DNA of 64,000 nucleotides. Origin: Cryobacterium inferilacus. GTDB taxonomy: Bacteria; Actinomycetota; Actinomycetes; Actinomycetales; Microbacteriaceae. This document shows positions 7,324-17,308 of this stretch, one piece after another (positions within the stretch are counted from its first letter, which is position 1; each line of letters opens with the position of its first letter). Where the stretch lies: assembly GCF_019599185.1 (NCBI RefSeq), contig NZ_JAIEUL010000012.1, forward strand, positions 1 through 64,000, given 5' to 3'. A program made the position numbers and the translations under genes. Below the pieces are notes generated by a model. That model was not told the origin of the DNA and searched no databases. It worked only from the letters and a program-made list of their open reading frames with translations.

Positions 7324-8702
7324 CGTCGTTGCACCGCCTTGGCGTAGAGGTCGAGGAGACGTGAATCAGGGTCGTATCTTTTCTTCACCGCCCGGTAGCT
7401 GTCCCCGCCGTAGAGCTCGTCGAACTCCTCCCGGGAGTAGTACGAATCGGAGTACAGCGACTTGTGCCCCTCGAACCGCCGCACCGCGCGCTCGATCCGG
7501 CGGTTCGTCGCCCCCGCGACCGAACCGATCGGCACCGTCGACCAGAAGCCCACATTCACGTAGCTGCGCCGAGGCTCCATCGGGTAGAGCGGCCAACCGA
7601 CGTCGCTCTGCAACCGCAGCGGGCACAGCCAGATCGGTGTGATCGGCACGGTGTCCAGGAACCAGCGCAGGAACGCCGCGCACCGCTCCATGGGCACCTC
7701 GATGTCCTGCACAACGCGTTCGCGCGGCGGCCGGCCGCGGAGCTGTTCGATCCGATCGCCGACGCGGAACCTCTGTTCGTATTTCATCAGCGTTGAGTAG
7801 ACGCTGCTGCTCCGGTAGCGTTTCGGCCAGATCCGGCGCAGACGCCGGTCCTGCGCACCGAACGGCTGGGAGCACCAGAACCAGTCGGTGTCCCAACGCC
7901 ACAGGTAGTCGTGAATGGTGAGGCGGTCATCCGTCACGCCGGTGTCGTGCTGGATCGAGCGATAGTAGATCTGCTGGCCGGTGTAGTCACTGACGGCACC
8001 GCGGGCATCGGTCTGCACGCCCACGCACAGGTAGCTCTCCTCGGCGCTGAACACCACGCCGTCGAGGTAGTCGATCGCCACACCGTCGAGCCGGCCGGTC
8101 TGGGCGAGGCGGCCGAGGGCATCGGCCAGGTCGCTGAGCGAGTGGAAGCGCAGGTGCCGGAGGGTGACGAACGGCGTGACCGGTTCCAGGTCGATGCGAA
8201 GGCGCACCGCGTACCCCAGCGTGCCGTAGGAGTTGGGGAAGGCCCGGTAGAGATCGGCGTGCTCGGTGGGCGACGCGGTGAGCACCTCCCCCGCGCCGGT
8301 GAGGATGTCCATCTCCAGGACCGACTCGTGCGGCAGTCCGTTGCGGAACGAGGTGGACTCGATGCCGAGCCCGGTGACGGCACCGCCGAGGGTGATGGTC
8401 TTGAGCTGCGGCACCACCAGCGGTGCCAGTCCGTGGCGCAGGGTCGCCGCGACAAGATCGTCGTAGGTGCACATGCCGGCGACCTCGGCCGTTCGCGCCC
8501 GGGTGTCGATGGCGATGACGCCGGTCAACCCTGAGGTGTCCAGGCCCCTGCCCTGGGTCGTGGTGCGAGTCCGGAACAGGTTCGAGGTGGGTTTGGCCAG
8601 CCGCACCGCGGTCCCGTCGGGAACGGCCCGATAGCTCTCCAGTAGGCGCTGCACGCCGGCGGCGTGAGCGCGCTGCGCATCAACGAGAGCGGGCACGCCC
8701 AC
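7320..8702 (-). CDS. FAD-binding oxidoreductase (TmsA/BfaA-like), probable 10-methylene-acyl reductase
   Basis: A 460-residue flavoprotein. The N-terminal PCMH-type FAD domain shows GLTGVIAIDTRARTAEVAGMCTYDDLV and the glycine-rich LKTITLGGAVTGLGIESTSFRNGLPHE, a pattern shared with actinobacterial FAD-linked oxidoreductases and DHCR24-like reductases. Its stop overlaps the start of the methyltransferase gene by 4 bases (ATGA), so the two are translationally coupled. By analogy with the mycobacterial Rv0449c/Rv0447c type pair it would reduce the methylene intermediate to a 10-methyl branch. No substrate can be proved from sequence. Confidence 0.82.
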   Translation of the reverse strand: MGVPALVDAQRAHAAGVQRLLESYRAVPDGTAVRLAKPTSNLFRTRTTTQGRGLDTSGLTGVIAIDTRARTAEVAGMCTYDDLVAATLRHGLAPLVVPQLKTITLGGAVTGLGIESTSFRNGLPHESVLEMDILTGAGEVLTASPTEHADLYRAFPNSYGTLGYAVRLRIDLEPVTPFVTLRHLRFHSLSDLADALGRLAQTGRLDGVAIDYLDGVVFSAEESYLCVGVQTDARGAVSDYTGQQIYYRSIQHDTGVTDDRLTIHDYLWRWDTDWFWCSQPFGAQDRRLRRIWPKRYRSSSVYSTLMKYEQRFRVGDRIEQLRGRPPRERVVQDIEVPMERCAAFLRWFLDTVPITPIWLCPLRLQSDVGWPLYPMEPRRSYVNVGFWSTVPIGSVAGATNRRIERAVRRFEGHKSLYSDSYYSREEFDELYGGDSYRAVKKRYDPDSRLLDLYAKAVQRR

Positions 8703-8734
8703 ACGATAGCCCGCGGTCGACCCGGCCGCGACGG

Positions 8735-8857
8735 CTAGCCCTGCCGGGCCTTCAAGCGGGGGTTCTTCTTGTTGATCACGAACACCCGGCCGCGCCGGTG
8801 CACGATCTGCGCGCCGGGGAGCTTCTTGAGTGCCTGGAGTGAATTGCGAACCTTCAT
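8735..8857 (-). CDS. rpmJ: Alternative (zinc-independent) ribosomal protein L36
   Basis: A 40-residue protein starting [19 protein letters not shown] and ending NPRLKARQG. It is an L36 protein but has none of the Cys/His zinc ligands of the standard form, which makes it the C-minus paralogue (YkgO type) used when zinc is scarce. The start is the only ATG in frame with a plausible size. It is transcribed away from a COG0523 GTPase gene, with a Zur-like box at 8875-8889 between them; this is a recurrent zinc-limitation gene pair. Confidence 0.92.
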   Translation of the reverse strand: MKVRNSLQALKKLPGAQIVHRRGRVFVINKKNPRLKARQG

Positions 8858-8874
8858 GACTGCACCGTCCTTAA

Positions 8875-8889
8875 TGAGAATGGATATCA
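8875..8889. promoter_or_regulatory. Candidate Zur box
   Basis: TGAGAATGGATATCA matches the dyad TGAnAAnnnTTnTCA with one mismatch. It lies between the divergent starts of the alternative L36 gene (8857) and the COG0523 gene (8905), where zinc-loaded Zur would repress both. The site is in A+T-rich DNA unlike its surroundings. Inferred from motif and context. Confidence 0.65.
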
Positions 8890-8904
8890 ATTAGAGTAAC
8901 AGGT

Positions 8905-9948
8905 ATGACACCGTCCTCATTCCTCACCGTCAACCTCGTCAGCGGACTCGCGGGTGCGGGCAAGTCGTCCATGGTCCGGGCCAGCGGCGGCACCGGCATC
9001 CGCCTGACCGGCTCCGACACGGATGCCGTGGGCCGAGCCCTCACCGACCGTCACGCCCAGGCTCCGACCGAGGTGATGCTCGAGGTGCACCCCTCTGCCG
9101 TACCGCTCGAGGTGGCCATCTCGGTGATCGCCGCCGGCGGCGACCCGATGCTCCGGCCGGAGGCCGGCGCCATCCGGCTGGGCAATTTTGTCAGCGTGCT
9201 CGACGCGTCCAGCTTCTGGCGGGACATCCGCAGCGACGCGCTCGCGCCGGAGCCGCCGGTGCCGTGCGCGACGCACGGCGAGCACGACCGCACCGTGGCC
9301 GACGCCCTCGTGCAACAGATCGAGTGGGCCAGCGTGGTGGTGATCAACAAGACCGACCTCGCCACCGCCGCCGACTGCGCCGACCTGCGTGACTTCGTGC
9401 GACTGCTCAACCCGTCCAGCCTCGTGGTCTTCGCCCGTCACGGGCACAGTTCGGTCAGCCCGTGGCTGCCGCCGCGGGAAGACATGCTGCGCTGGCTGCA
9501 GCAGAGCCCCGGTTGGATCCGGCAGCTGAACGGCGAGGGCCTGCTGGCCTCCAGCCGCACGGGCCTGGGCTGCGTCGTCTACCGCGACCCCCGACCGTTC
9601 CACCCGGGCCGACTCGCCGACTTCCTCAGCGACCGGTCCACCGAATCGGGCGAGATCCTGCGCTCCCGCGGGCTGTTCCGCCTGGCGTCCCGCCCGCATG
9701 TCGTCGGCTCCTGGAACAGCGCGGGCCCCAGCATCGAGTTCGAACCGACCGGCATGGGCAGCCATGACCCGGAGTCTCCGTGGGGTCAGGAGATCGCCTT
9801 CTTCGGCCGGGACCTCGACGCGGCGCGCCTCACCGCGAACCTCGATGCCTGCCTGCTCGACGACACCGAGTTCGTCGGCGGCCCCCTGGAGTGGAGAAGC
9901 CTGGCCGACCCCTTCCCGGCCTGGGATCTCGACCGGGACGACGCCTAG
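8905..9948 (+). CDS. COG0523/CobW-family GTPase, zinc-limitation type, CxCC motif absent
   Basis: A 347-residue G3E GTPase, a family whose zinc members act as metallochaperones. The P-loop is GLAGAGKS (14-21), the base-specificity motif is NKTD (148-151), and the CobW C-terminal domain is recognisable from LGCVVYRDPRPFHPGRLADFL onward. The usual metal-binding CxCC motif, expected about 40-50 residues after the P-loop, is absent; that region reads EVMLEVHPSAVPLEV. The remaining potential ligands are Cys121 and nearby His residues (CATHGEHD). The start follows the Zur-like box by 15 bases. Context with the alternative L36 supports a zinc-stress role. Confidence 0.82.
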   Translation: MTPSSFLTVNLVSGLAGAGKSSMVRASGGTGIRLTGSDTDAVGRALTDRHAQAPTEVMLEVHPSAVPLEVAISVIAAGGDPMLRPEAGAIRLGNFVSVLDASSFWRDIRSDALAPEPPVPCATHGEHDRTVADALVQQIEWASVVVINKTDLATAADCADLRDFVRLLNPSSLVVFARHGHSSVSPWLPPREDMLRWLQQSPGWIRQLNGEGLLASSRTGLGCVVYRDPRPFHPGRLADFLSDRSTESGEILRSRGLFRLASRPHVVGSWNSAGPSIEFEPTGMGSHDPESPWGQEIAFFGRDLDAARLTANLDACLLDDTEFVGGPLEWRSLADPFPAWDLDRDDA

Positions 9949-9984
9949 GCCGAAGCCCCGCCCGAGTGTCGTCCATTTACTTCA

Positions 9985-10020
9985 AAAAGCACCCTCGTTC
10001 GCAAGAACGAGGGTGCTTTT
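9985..10020. terminator. Bidirectional terminator
   Basis: Perfect 16-bp arms (AAAAGCACCCTCGTTC and its complement) around the loop GCAA. It has A-runs on one side and T-runs on the other, so it works in both directions. It lies between the convergent COG0523 GTPase gene and nrdF. Confidence 0.95.
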
Positions 10021-10060
10021 CTCCGAATTCAGCGGGCAGCCGCCGGACCGGCGGGTGGGG

Positions 10061-11855
<1,795 letters not shown>

Positions 11856-11901
11856 GTTTGTGCCTTTCCTTAGGTGCTCAGGCTGCTCACAGCAAACTCA
11901 C

Positions 11902-14046
11902 TCATAACGCACAGGAAACACAGCCCTCAACCTCCGTGCCCTCGAGGGCCATCTGGCGCAGACGGATGTAGTAGATCGTCTTGATGCCCTTCTTCCACGC
12001 GTAGATCTGGGCGCGGTTGATGTCGCGGGTGGTGGCGGTGTCCTTGAAGAACAGCGTCAGCGACAGGCCCTGGTCCACGTGCTGCGTCGCGGCGGCGTAG
12101 GTGTCGATGACCTTCTCGTAGCCGATCTCGTAGGCATCCTGGTAGAACTCGGTGTTGTCGTTCGTCATGAACGGCGCCGGGTAGTAGACGCGGCCGAGCT
12201 TGCCTTCCTTGCGGATCTCGATCTTCGAGGCGATCGGGTGGATCGACGCGGTCGAGTTGTTGATGTACGAGATCGACCCGGTCGGCGGCACGGCCTGCAG
12301 GTTCTGGTTGTAGATACCGTGCGCCATGACGGATGCCTTGAGCTCGGCCCAGTCCGCCTGGGTCGGGATCTCGACGTTGGAGTTGGCGAACAGCTCGGCG
12401 CCGCGCGCGGTGGCGGGTGCCCAGACCTGGTCGGTGTACTTGTCGAAGAACGCACCGGAGGCGTAGGTCGAGTTCTCGAAGCCCTCGAAGGTGATGCCAC
12501 GCTCGATGGCGATCTTGTTCGAGGCGCGCAGGGCGTGGAACAGCACCGTGTAGAAGTAGATGTTGGTGAAGTCGATGCCCTCTTCGCTGCCGTAGTACAC
12601 CCGCTCGCGGGCGAGGTAGCCGTGCAGGTTCATCTGGCCGAGGCCGATGGCGTGCGACTTGTCGTTACCGCTCTCGATCGAGCGCACCGACGCGATGTGG
12701 CTCTGGTCGGAGACGGCGCTCAGGCCGCGGATGGCGGTGTCGACGACCCGGCCGAAGTCGGGCGCATCCATGGCCAGCGCGATGTTCATCGAGCCGAGGT
12801 TGCAGGAGATGTCCTTGCCGATGGTGTCGTAGGAGAGGTCCTCGTTGTACGTGGTCGGGGTGTTGACCTGGAGGATCTCCGAGCACAGGTTCGACATGTT
12901 GACGCGGCCCTGGATGGGGTTCGCCTCGTTCACGGTGTCTTCGAACATGATGTACGGGTAGCCGGACTCGAACTGGATCTCGGCGAGGGTCTGGAAGAAG
13001 TCACGCGCCTTCATCTTGGACTTCTTGATGCGCGGGTCGTCGACCATCTCGTGGTACTTCTCGGTGACCGAGATGTCGGCGAACGGCACGCCGTAGACGC
13101 GCTCGACGTCGTACGGGGAGAACAGGTACATGTCCTCGTTGTTCTTGGCCAGCTCGAAGGTGATGTCGGGGATGACCACACCGAGGGAGAGGGTCTTGAT
13201 GCGGATCTTCTCGTCGGCGTTCTCCCGCTTGGTGTCGAGGAAGCGCATGATGTCGGGGTGGTGCGCCTGCAGGTACACTGCACCTGCGCCCTGGCGGGCA
13301 CCGAGCTGGTTGGCGTAGCTGAAGGAATCTTCGAGCAGCTTCATCACGGGGATGATGCCGCTGGACTGGTTCTCGATCTGCTTGATCGGCGCGCCGGACT
13401 CACGGATGTTGGTCAGCAGCAGGGCCACGCCGCCGCCGCGCTTGGACAGCTGCAGCGAGGAGTTGATGCCGCGGGAGATGGACTCCATGTTGTCTTCGAT
13501 GCGGAGCAGGAAGCAGGAGACGAGCTCGCCGCGCTGGGCCTTGCCGGAGTTGAGGAAGGTGGGAGTCGCGGGCTGGAAGCGGCCGGCGATGATCTCCTCG
13601 ACGAGGGCGACCGCGAGCTGCTCGTCGCCCTGGGCGAGGCCGAGGGCGGTCATCACGACGCGGTCCTCGAAGCGCTCGAGGTAACGCTTGCCGTCGAAGG
13701 TCTTCAGCGTGTACGAGGTGTAGTACTTGAACGCGCCGAGGAAGGTCTGGAAGCGGAACTTCTTCGAGTACGCCAGGTCGTTCAGGCGGGTGATGAACTC
13801 GAAGCTGTACATGTCGAGCACGGCCTGCTCGTAGTACTCCTTCTCCACCAGGTAGTCGAGGCGCTCGCGCAGCGAGTGGAAGAACACCGTGTTCTGGTTC
13901 ACGTGCTGCAGGAAGAATTCCCGGGCAGCTTCGCGGTCCTTGTCGAACTGGATCTCGCCGCTCGGACCGTACAGGTTGAGCATGGCGTTCAGGGAGTGAT
14001 AATCCATGTCCAGGCCTGAGGGCGGGCTGATCGGGGTGACCTTCAC
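11902..14046 (-). CDS. nrdE: Ribonucleotide reductase class Ib, large catalytic subunit NrdE
   Basis: A 714-residue catalytic subunit that reduces ribonucleoside diphosphates. Recognisable parts are [12 protein letters not shown] near the N-terminus, the active-site stretch [30 protein letters not shown], and the C-terminal redox pair GCVSC that is recharged by NrdH. No N-terminal ATP cone is present, as expected for class Ib. The GTG at 14046 is chosen because it overlaps the nrdI stop by 4 bases (GTGA); a TTG five codons upstream is possible. It is the third gene of nrdHIEF and is followed by the inserted endonuclease gene. Confidence 0.97.
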   Translation of the reverse strand: MKVTPISPPSGLDMDYHSLNAMLNLYGPSGEIQFDKDREAAREFFLQHVNQNTVFFHSLRERLDYLVEKEYYEQAVLDMYSFEFITRLNDLAYSKKFRFQTFLGAFKYYTSYTLKTFDGKRYLERFEDRVVMTALGLAQGDEQLAVALVEEIIAGRFQPATPTFLNSGKAQRGELVSCFLLRIEDNMESISRGINSSLQLSKRGGGVALLLTNIRESGAPIKQIENQSSGIIPVMKLLEDSFSYANQLGARQGAGAVYLQAHHPDIMRFLDTKRENADEKIRIKTLSLGVVIPDITFELAKNNEDMYLFSPYDVERVYGVPFADISVTEKYHEMVDDPRIKKSKMKARDFFQTLAEIQFESGYPYIMFEDTVNEANPIQGRVNMSNLCSEILQVNTPTTYNEDLSYDTIGKDISCNLGSMNIALAMDAPDFGRVVDTAIRGLSAVSDQSHIASVRSIESGNDKSHAIGLGQMNLHGYLARERVYYGSEEGIDFTNIYFYTVLFHALRASNKIAIERGITFEGFENSTYASGAFFDKYTDQVWAPATARGAELFANSNVEIPTQADWAELKASVMAHGIYNQNLQAVPPTGSISYINNSTASIHPIASKIEIRKEGKLGRVYYPAPFMTNDNTEFYQDAYEIGYEKVIDTYAAATQHVDQGLSLTLFFKDTATTRDINRAQIYAWKKGIKTIYYIRLRQMALEGTEVEGCVSCAL

Positions 14047-14525
14047 GGCTGTTGCTTCCAAAACTCTTCCAATCCTTCGTGAACGGTGGCTACGTCGTCC
14101 GGTGTGCCGAATACTTCAAAGCGATACAGGTGGGGCACACCGCACTTCTGCGCGATGATGTCCCCGGCCAGGCAGAATGCCTCACCGAAATTCGTGTTGC
14201 CGGCGCCGATGACGCCGCGGATGAGCGACCGGTTCCGCTCGTCGTTCAGAAAGCGGATGACCTGGCGCGGCACGGCCGGGCCCAGGTCGCCGCCACCGTA
14301 GGTGGGCACGACGAGCACGTACGGGCGACGGGCCACGAGCGGAGCATCCCTGGGGTACAGCGGGATGCGGGCGGCGGGCCGGCCGAGCTTCTCGACGAAC
14401 CGGGCCGTGTTGCCCGAGATGCTGGAGAAGAAGACGATGTCCACGTCTCCGGCATCCACACCCTCGACGGCGCCGCGGGCCGAGCCGGCGGTGGACTCGC
14501 GAGTGGAATCAGCCTGAAGCAGCAT
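14043..14525 (-). CDS. nrdI: Flavodoxin-like NrdI, class Ib RNR maturation protein
   Basis: A 160-residue FMN protein that supplies the oxidant for assembling the Mn2-tyrosyl radical in NrdF. FMN-binding features are [35 protein letters not shown], and [19 protein letters not shown]. About 28 N-terminal residues before VDIVFFSS are not conserved family sequence, so a later start is possible. It lies between nrdH and nrdE and overlaps nrdE by 4 bases. Confidence 0.95.
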   Translation of the reverse strand: MLLQADSTRESTAGSARGAVEGVDAGDVDIVFFSSISGNTARFVEKLGRPAARIPLYPRDAPLVARRPYVLVVPTYGGGDLGPAVPRQVIRFLNDERNRSLIRGVIGAGNTNFGEAFCLAGDIIAQKCGVPHLYRFEVFGTPDDVATVHEGLEEFWKQQP

Positions 14526-14587
14526 GGGTCCCCTTTTCGTGCGAGTTGTGTGGCCGGCGGATGGCGCTCCCCGGCGCGCCGTGCGGG

Positions 14588-14821
14588 TTAGGCCAGGCGC
14601 GCGGCGAGCTCGTTGATCTTGTCGGGGCGGAAGCCCGACCAGTGGTCCTCGTCGGTGATGACGACGGGCGCCTGCAGGTAGCCGAGCGCCTTGACGGCCT
14701 CGAGGGCGTTCTCGTCGGCCGACAGGTCGAGGATGTTGTATTCAATGCCCTTGTTGTCCAGGGCGCGGTACGTCGCGGTGCACTGCACGCAGGACGGCTT
14801 GGTGTAGACGGTGATTGCCAT
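14588..14821 (-). CDS. nrdH: Glutaredoxin-like NrdH-redoxin
   Basis: A 77-residue redoxin that reduces NrdE. The active site is CVQC at residues 11-14 (TKPSCVQC), followed by the NrdH signatures APVVI and [10 protein letters not shown]. It is the first gene of nrdHIEF. The upstream 388 bases contain NrdR-box-like sequences and DnaA-box-like sequences, so the operon is likely controlled by NrdR and possibly DnaA. Confidence 0.96.
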   Translation of the reverse strand: MAITVYTKPSCVQCTATYRALDNKGIEYNILDLSADENALEAVKALGYLQAPVVITDEDHWSGFRPDKINELAARLA

Positions 14822-14968
14822 CGAAGAGGCCTCTCGTATCGTTCTCGTCGTTCAGGACCGTGGGCCGGCAGTGCGAAACCGTGGTGAAGACGTAGCTGAA
14901 ATGTGCTGGAAATGCATCCGATGGATGCGAAGTTCGTTTCTAAGCGTGGTGCGATTGCTTGGACTTCA

Positions 14969-15016
14969 ATACTACATCTAGTGATGCCAGATGGGAACGG
15001 CCACTACATGCGGGAA
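14969..15016. promoter_or_regulatory. Candidate tandem NrdR boxes upstream of nrdH
   Basis: Box 1 (14969-14984) reads ATACTACATCTAGTGA, a near-palindrome of the NrdR type. Box 2 (15001-15016) shares the half-site CACTACAT and is degenerate on the other side. The half-sites are exactly 32 bases apart, the three-turn spacing usual for NrdR box pairs. They are about 150-195 bases upstream of nrdH. Confidence 0.6.
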
Positions 15017-15030
15017 TTACAATTATGTAC

Positions 15031-15116
15031 TTATCCACCGACATTCCACCGGTTGTCAACAGGGCAGCAGCGCGGAAGACCGCAGGAATACGCGGTCGGG
15101 CCCGAAGTTATCCACA
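15031..15116. promoter_or_regulatory. DnaA-box-like cluster upstream of nrdH
   Basis: A perfect DnaA box TTATCCACA lies at 15108-15116, a one-mismatch copy TTATCCACC at 15031-15039, and a weaker TTGTCAACA at 15053-15061. DnaA boxes regulate nrd in E. coli, so a similar role is possible. This is not an origin, since no dnaA, dnaN or long box array is nearby. The remaining bases of this intergenic region show no gene. Confidence 0.45.
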
Positions 15117-15150
15117 GGCAGACGGATGCGCTGATTTCGACCTGTGGAAT

Positions 15151-15184
15151 CCGCTACCGGGCGCGTCGGGCGCGTCGGTAGTGG
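15151..15184 (-). terminator. Hairpin downstream of the ytf operon
   Basis: An inverted repeat with 9-base arms (CCGCTACCG against CGGTAGTGG, one mismatch) separated by GC-rich sequence, 26 bases beyond the stop of the last permease gene. It has no T-run, so it is a weak terminator candidate. Confidence 0.4.
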
Positions 15185-15209
15185 ATCCCACCCCCATCCG
15201 GGGTGCGGT

Positions 15210-16235
15210 TCAGGTCTTGCGTTTCCTCGACACGACGAATCTCTGCAGCAGCACGAAGGCCAGCAGGATGCCGCCGGTGATGATGGTGGTCGCTTCGGGT
15301 GGGATGCTGCCGTCGCGGGTGATGAGCACGTTCATCAGGCCGAGCACGAGGGCGCCGATCACGGAGCCGAGCACGAAGCCGGCGCCACCGGTGAGCAGGG
15401 TCCCGCCGATGATGACGGCGGCGATGGCGTCCAACTCCCAGCCCACCCCGGTGATGTTCTGCGCGATGCCCAGCTTGGAGGTGTAGACCACCGCGGCCAA
15501 CCCGGCGAGGGTGCCGCTGATCACGTAGATCGCCAGCTTGGTGCGCACCACCGGCAGTCCCATCAGCAGCGCCGACTGCTCCGAGCCGCCGATCGCGTAG
15601 ACGGTGCGTCCGAACCGGGTGCGGTGCAGCAGGAAGAACGCCACGATCACGACGAGAGCGGCGATCAGCACGTTGGGGGTGGTGATCAGGTCGTCGATCT
15701 TCGGTCCGTCGTAGACCTTCCACGGTGTGGCCAGGGTGCGGATGGCCGAGTCGTCGTCCAGCCGTTGCGGGGTGGTGCTGAGGATGGAGGCGAGGCCGCG
15801 GGCGAGGAACATCATCGCGAGGGTCGCGATGAAGGGTTGCACATTGAAGTACTGGATCAGCACCCCTGAGGCGACACCGAACAGCGACCCAATCAGGATC
15901 ATCAGCACGAAGACGACCAGCGGATTCCAGCCGGCGTTGGCGAGCATGACCCCGACGAGGCTGCTGATGGCGATCACCGCGCCCACCGACAGGTCGATGC
16001 CGCCGGTGAGGATGACGAAGGTGAGGCCCACCGCCAGGATGATCAGGTAGGCGTTGTTGATCAGCAGGTTCGAGATCGTGCTGAACGCCACGATCCGCCC
16101 GTAGGCGATCTCACCGTAGATGAGCATGGCCACGAAGATCGCCACCGCGGCCAGCGTCGGCAGGGTCTCCAGGTTGGGCTTCATCCGCGACAGCAGGGAG
16201 GGCGCTGCCGGTCGTTCGAGCTGGGTGAGAGTCAT
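15210..16235 (-). CDS. yjfF: Sugar ABC transporter permease, YjfF-like
   Basis: A 341-residue membrane protein with about 8-10 hydrophobic segments. It carries the BPD_transp_2 family signature (AVGLTFVILTGGIDLSVGAV) and a second conserved loop (AAVIIGGTLLTGGAGFVLGSVIGA). It is the last gene of a ytfQ-ytfR-ytfT-yjfF operon and overlaps ytfT by 4 bases. In E. coli this system imports galactofuranose. The order binding protein, ATPase and two different permeases supports the same type here, although the actual sugar may differ. Confidence 0.85.
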   Translation of the reverse strand: MTLTQLERPAAPSLLSRMKPNLETLPTLAAVAIFVAMLIYGEIAYGRIVAFSTISNLLINNAYLIILAVGLTFVILTGGIDLSVGAVIAISSLVGVMLANAGWNPLVVFVLMILIGSLFGVASGVLIQYFNVQPFIATLAMMFLARGLASILSTTPQRLDDDSAIRTLATPWKVYDGPKIDDLITTPNVLIAALVVIVAFFLLHRTRFGRTVYAIGGSEQSALLMGLPVVRTKLAIYVISGTLAGLAAVVYTSKLGIAQNITGVGWELDAIAAVIIGGTLLTGGAGFVLGSVIGALVLGLMNVLITRDGSIPPEATTIITGGILLAFVLLQRFVVSRKRKT

Positions 16236-17308
16236 GCCGACACCGCTTCCTTACGCGTGCTGGTGACGCGGGTTTTGCGCCGGTTGAACATCGACCGCAC
16301 CCTGGGCGACTGCAGCAGGCAGATGATGACGATGACCACGGCCTTGAAGGCAGGCGTCGCCGAGGATGGGATGGACATGTAGACGATGGTCTTGTCCAGC
16401 GTCGCGATCAGCAGCGCCCCGATGACGCTGCCGGTGAGCGAGAACTTGCCGCCGGCCAACGAGGTGCCGCCGATGACCACGGCCAGGATGGCGTCCATCT
16501 CGGCGGTCATGCCGGTCTTCGACACCTCCACGGTCATGACGCTGGCGGTGCTGAAGATCCCGGCCACACCGGCGAGAACCGCGCTGACGATGTATACCGA
16601 GATCAGGATTCCGACCGGCCGGATCCCGGCCATCCGTGCCGCCTTGGGATTGATGCCGATGGATTCGATCATCAGCCCGAGGGCGGTGCGGCGCACCAGA
16701 ACGGCCAGGATCGCCACGATCAGCACGGCGATCACGAACACCACCGGGAAGCCGAGGACGGTGCCGTTGGCGATCCAGCGGAACGGTTCGTTCGTGGCGG
16801 AGGTGTTCTGCCCCGACGTGATCACCTTGGCCAGGCCGCGGCCGGCGAGCATCATCACCAGTGTCGTGATGAACGGTTGCAGGCCAACGATCGAGACCAG
16901 GATGCCGTTGAGGGTACCGAGCAGCGCGCTGATGCCCAGCGCCAGGAGCACGGCCACGGCGGCGGTGCCGAACGACCCGGTGCCGGTGGTGTTCATGAAC
17001 TCCATCGAGACGGCGCCGGCCACGGCCATCACCGACCCGACCGAGAGGTCGATGCCGCGGGTGGCGATGACCAGGGTCATGCCCACCGCGATCATCATGA
17101 TCGGCGCGCTGGCCCGCAGGATGTCGATGACGTTGCCGGACAGGTTGCCGGTGGCGGCGTTGACGGAGACCCCGAGGTAGGCGGGGTTCTTGGTCAGGTT
17201 CACCACGAGCAACAGCAACAGCGCCACGATCGCCCAGACGTACGGCTGGTGGAACAGTCTGGTGACGAACTGCACGGCAGCCGATGGGCGTGTTCCGGAG
17301 GCGCTCAT
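16232..17308 (-). CDS. ytfT: Sugar ABC transporter permease, YtfT-like
   Basis: A 358-residue membrane protein of the ribose/galactofuranose permease family. Signatures are IAVGMTLVIATRGIDLSVGSV and LAVVIGGTSLAGGKFSLTGSVIGA. It pairs with the YjfF-like permease to form the channel. It overlaps both neighbours by 4 bases (17305-17308 and 16232-16235), so the three genes are translationally coupled. The C-terminus is basic, as expected for a cytoplasmic tail. Confidence 0.86.
   Translation of the reverse strand: MSASGTRPSAAVQFVTRLFHQPYVWAIVALLLLLVVNLTKNPAYLGVSVNAATGNLSGNVIDILRASAPIMMIAVGMTLVIATRGIDLSVGSVMAVAGAVSMEFMNTTGTGSFGTAAVAVLLALGISALLGTLNGILVSIVGLQPFITTLVMMLAGRGLAKVITSGQNTSATNEPFRWIANGTVLGFPVVFVIAVLIVAILAVLVRRTALGLMIESIGINPKAARMAGIRPVGILISVYIVSAVLAGVAGIFSTASVMTVEVSKTGMTAEMDAILAVVIGGTSLAGGKFSLTGSVIGALLIATLDKTIVYMSIPSSATPAFKAVVIVIICLLQSPRVRSMFNRRKTRVTSTRKEAVSA

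Noticed and set aside
15031-15116. Chromosome origin (oriC) because of DnaA boxes
   Set aside because: Only one perfect box occurs, and dnaA, dnaN, rpmH and similar neighbours are missing. Regulation of nrd is more likely.
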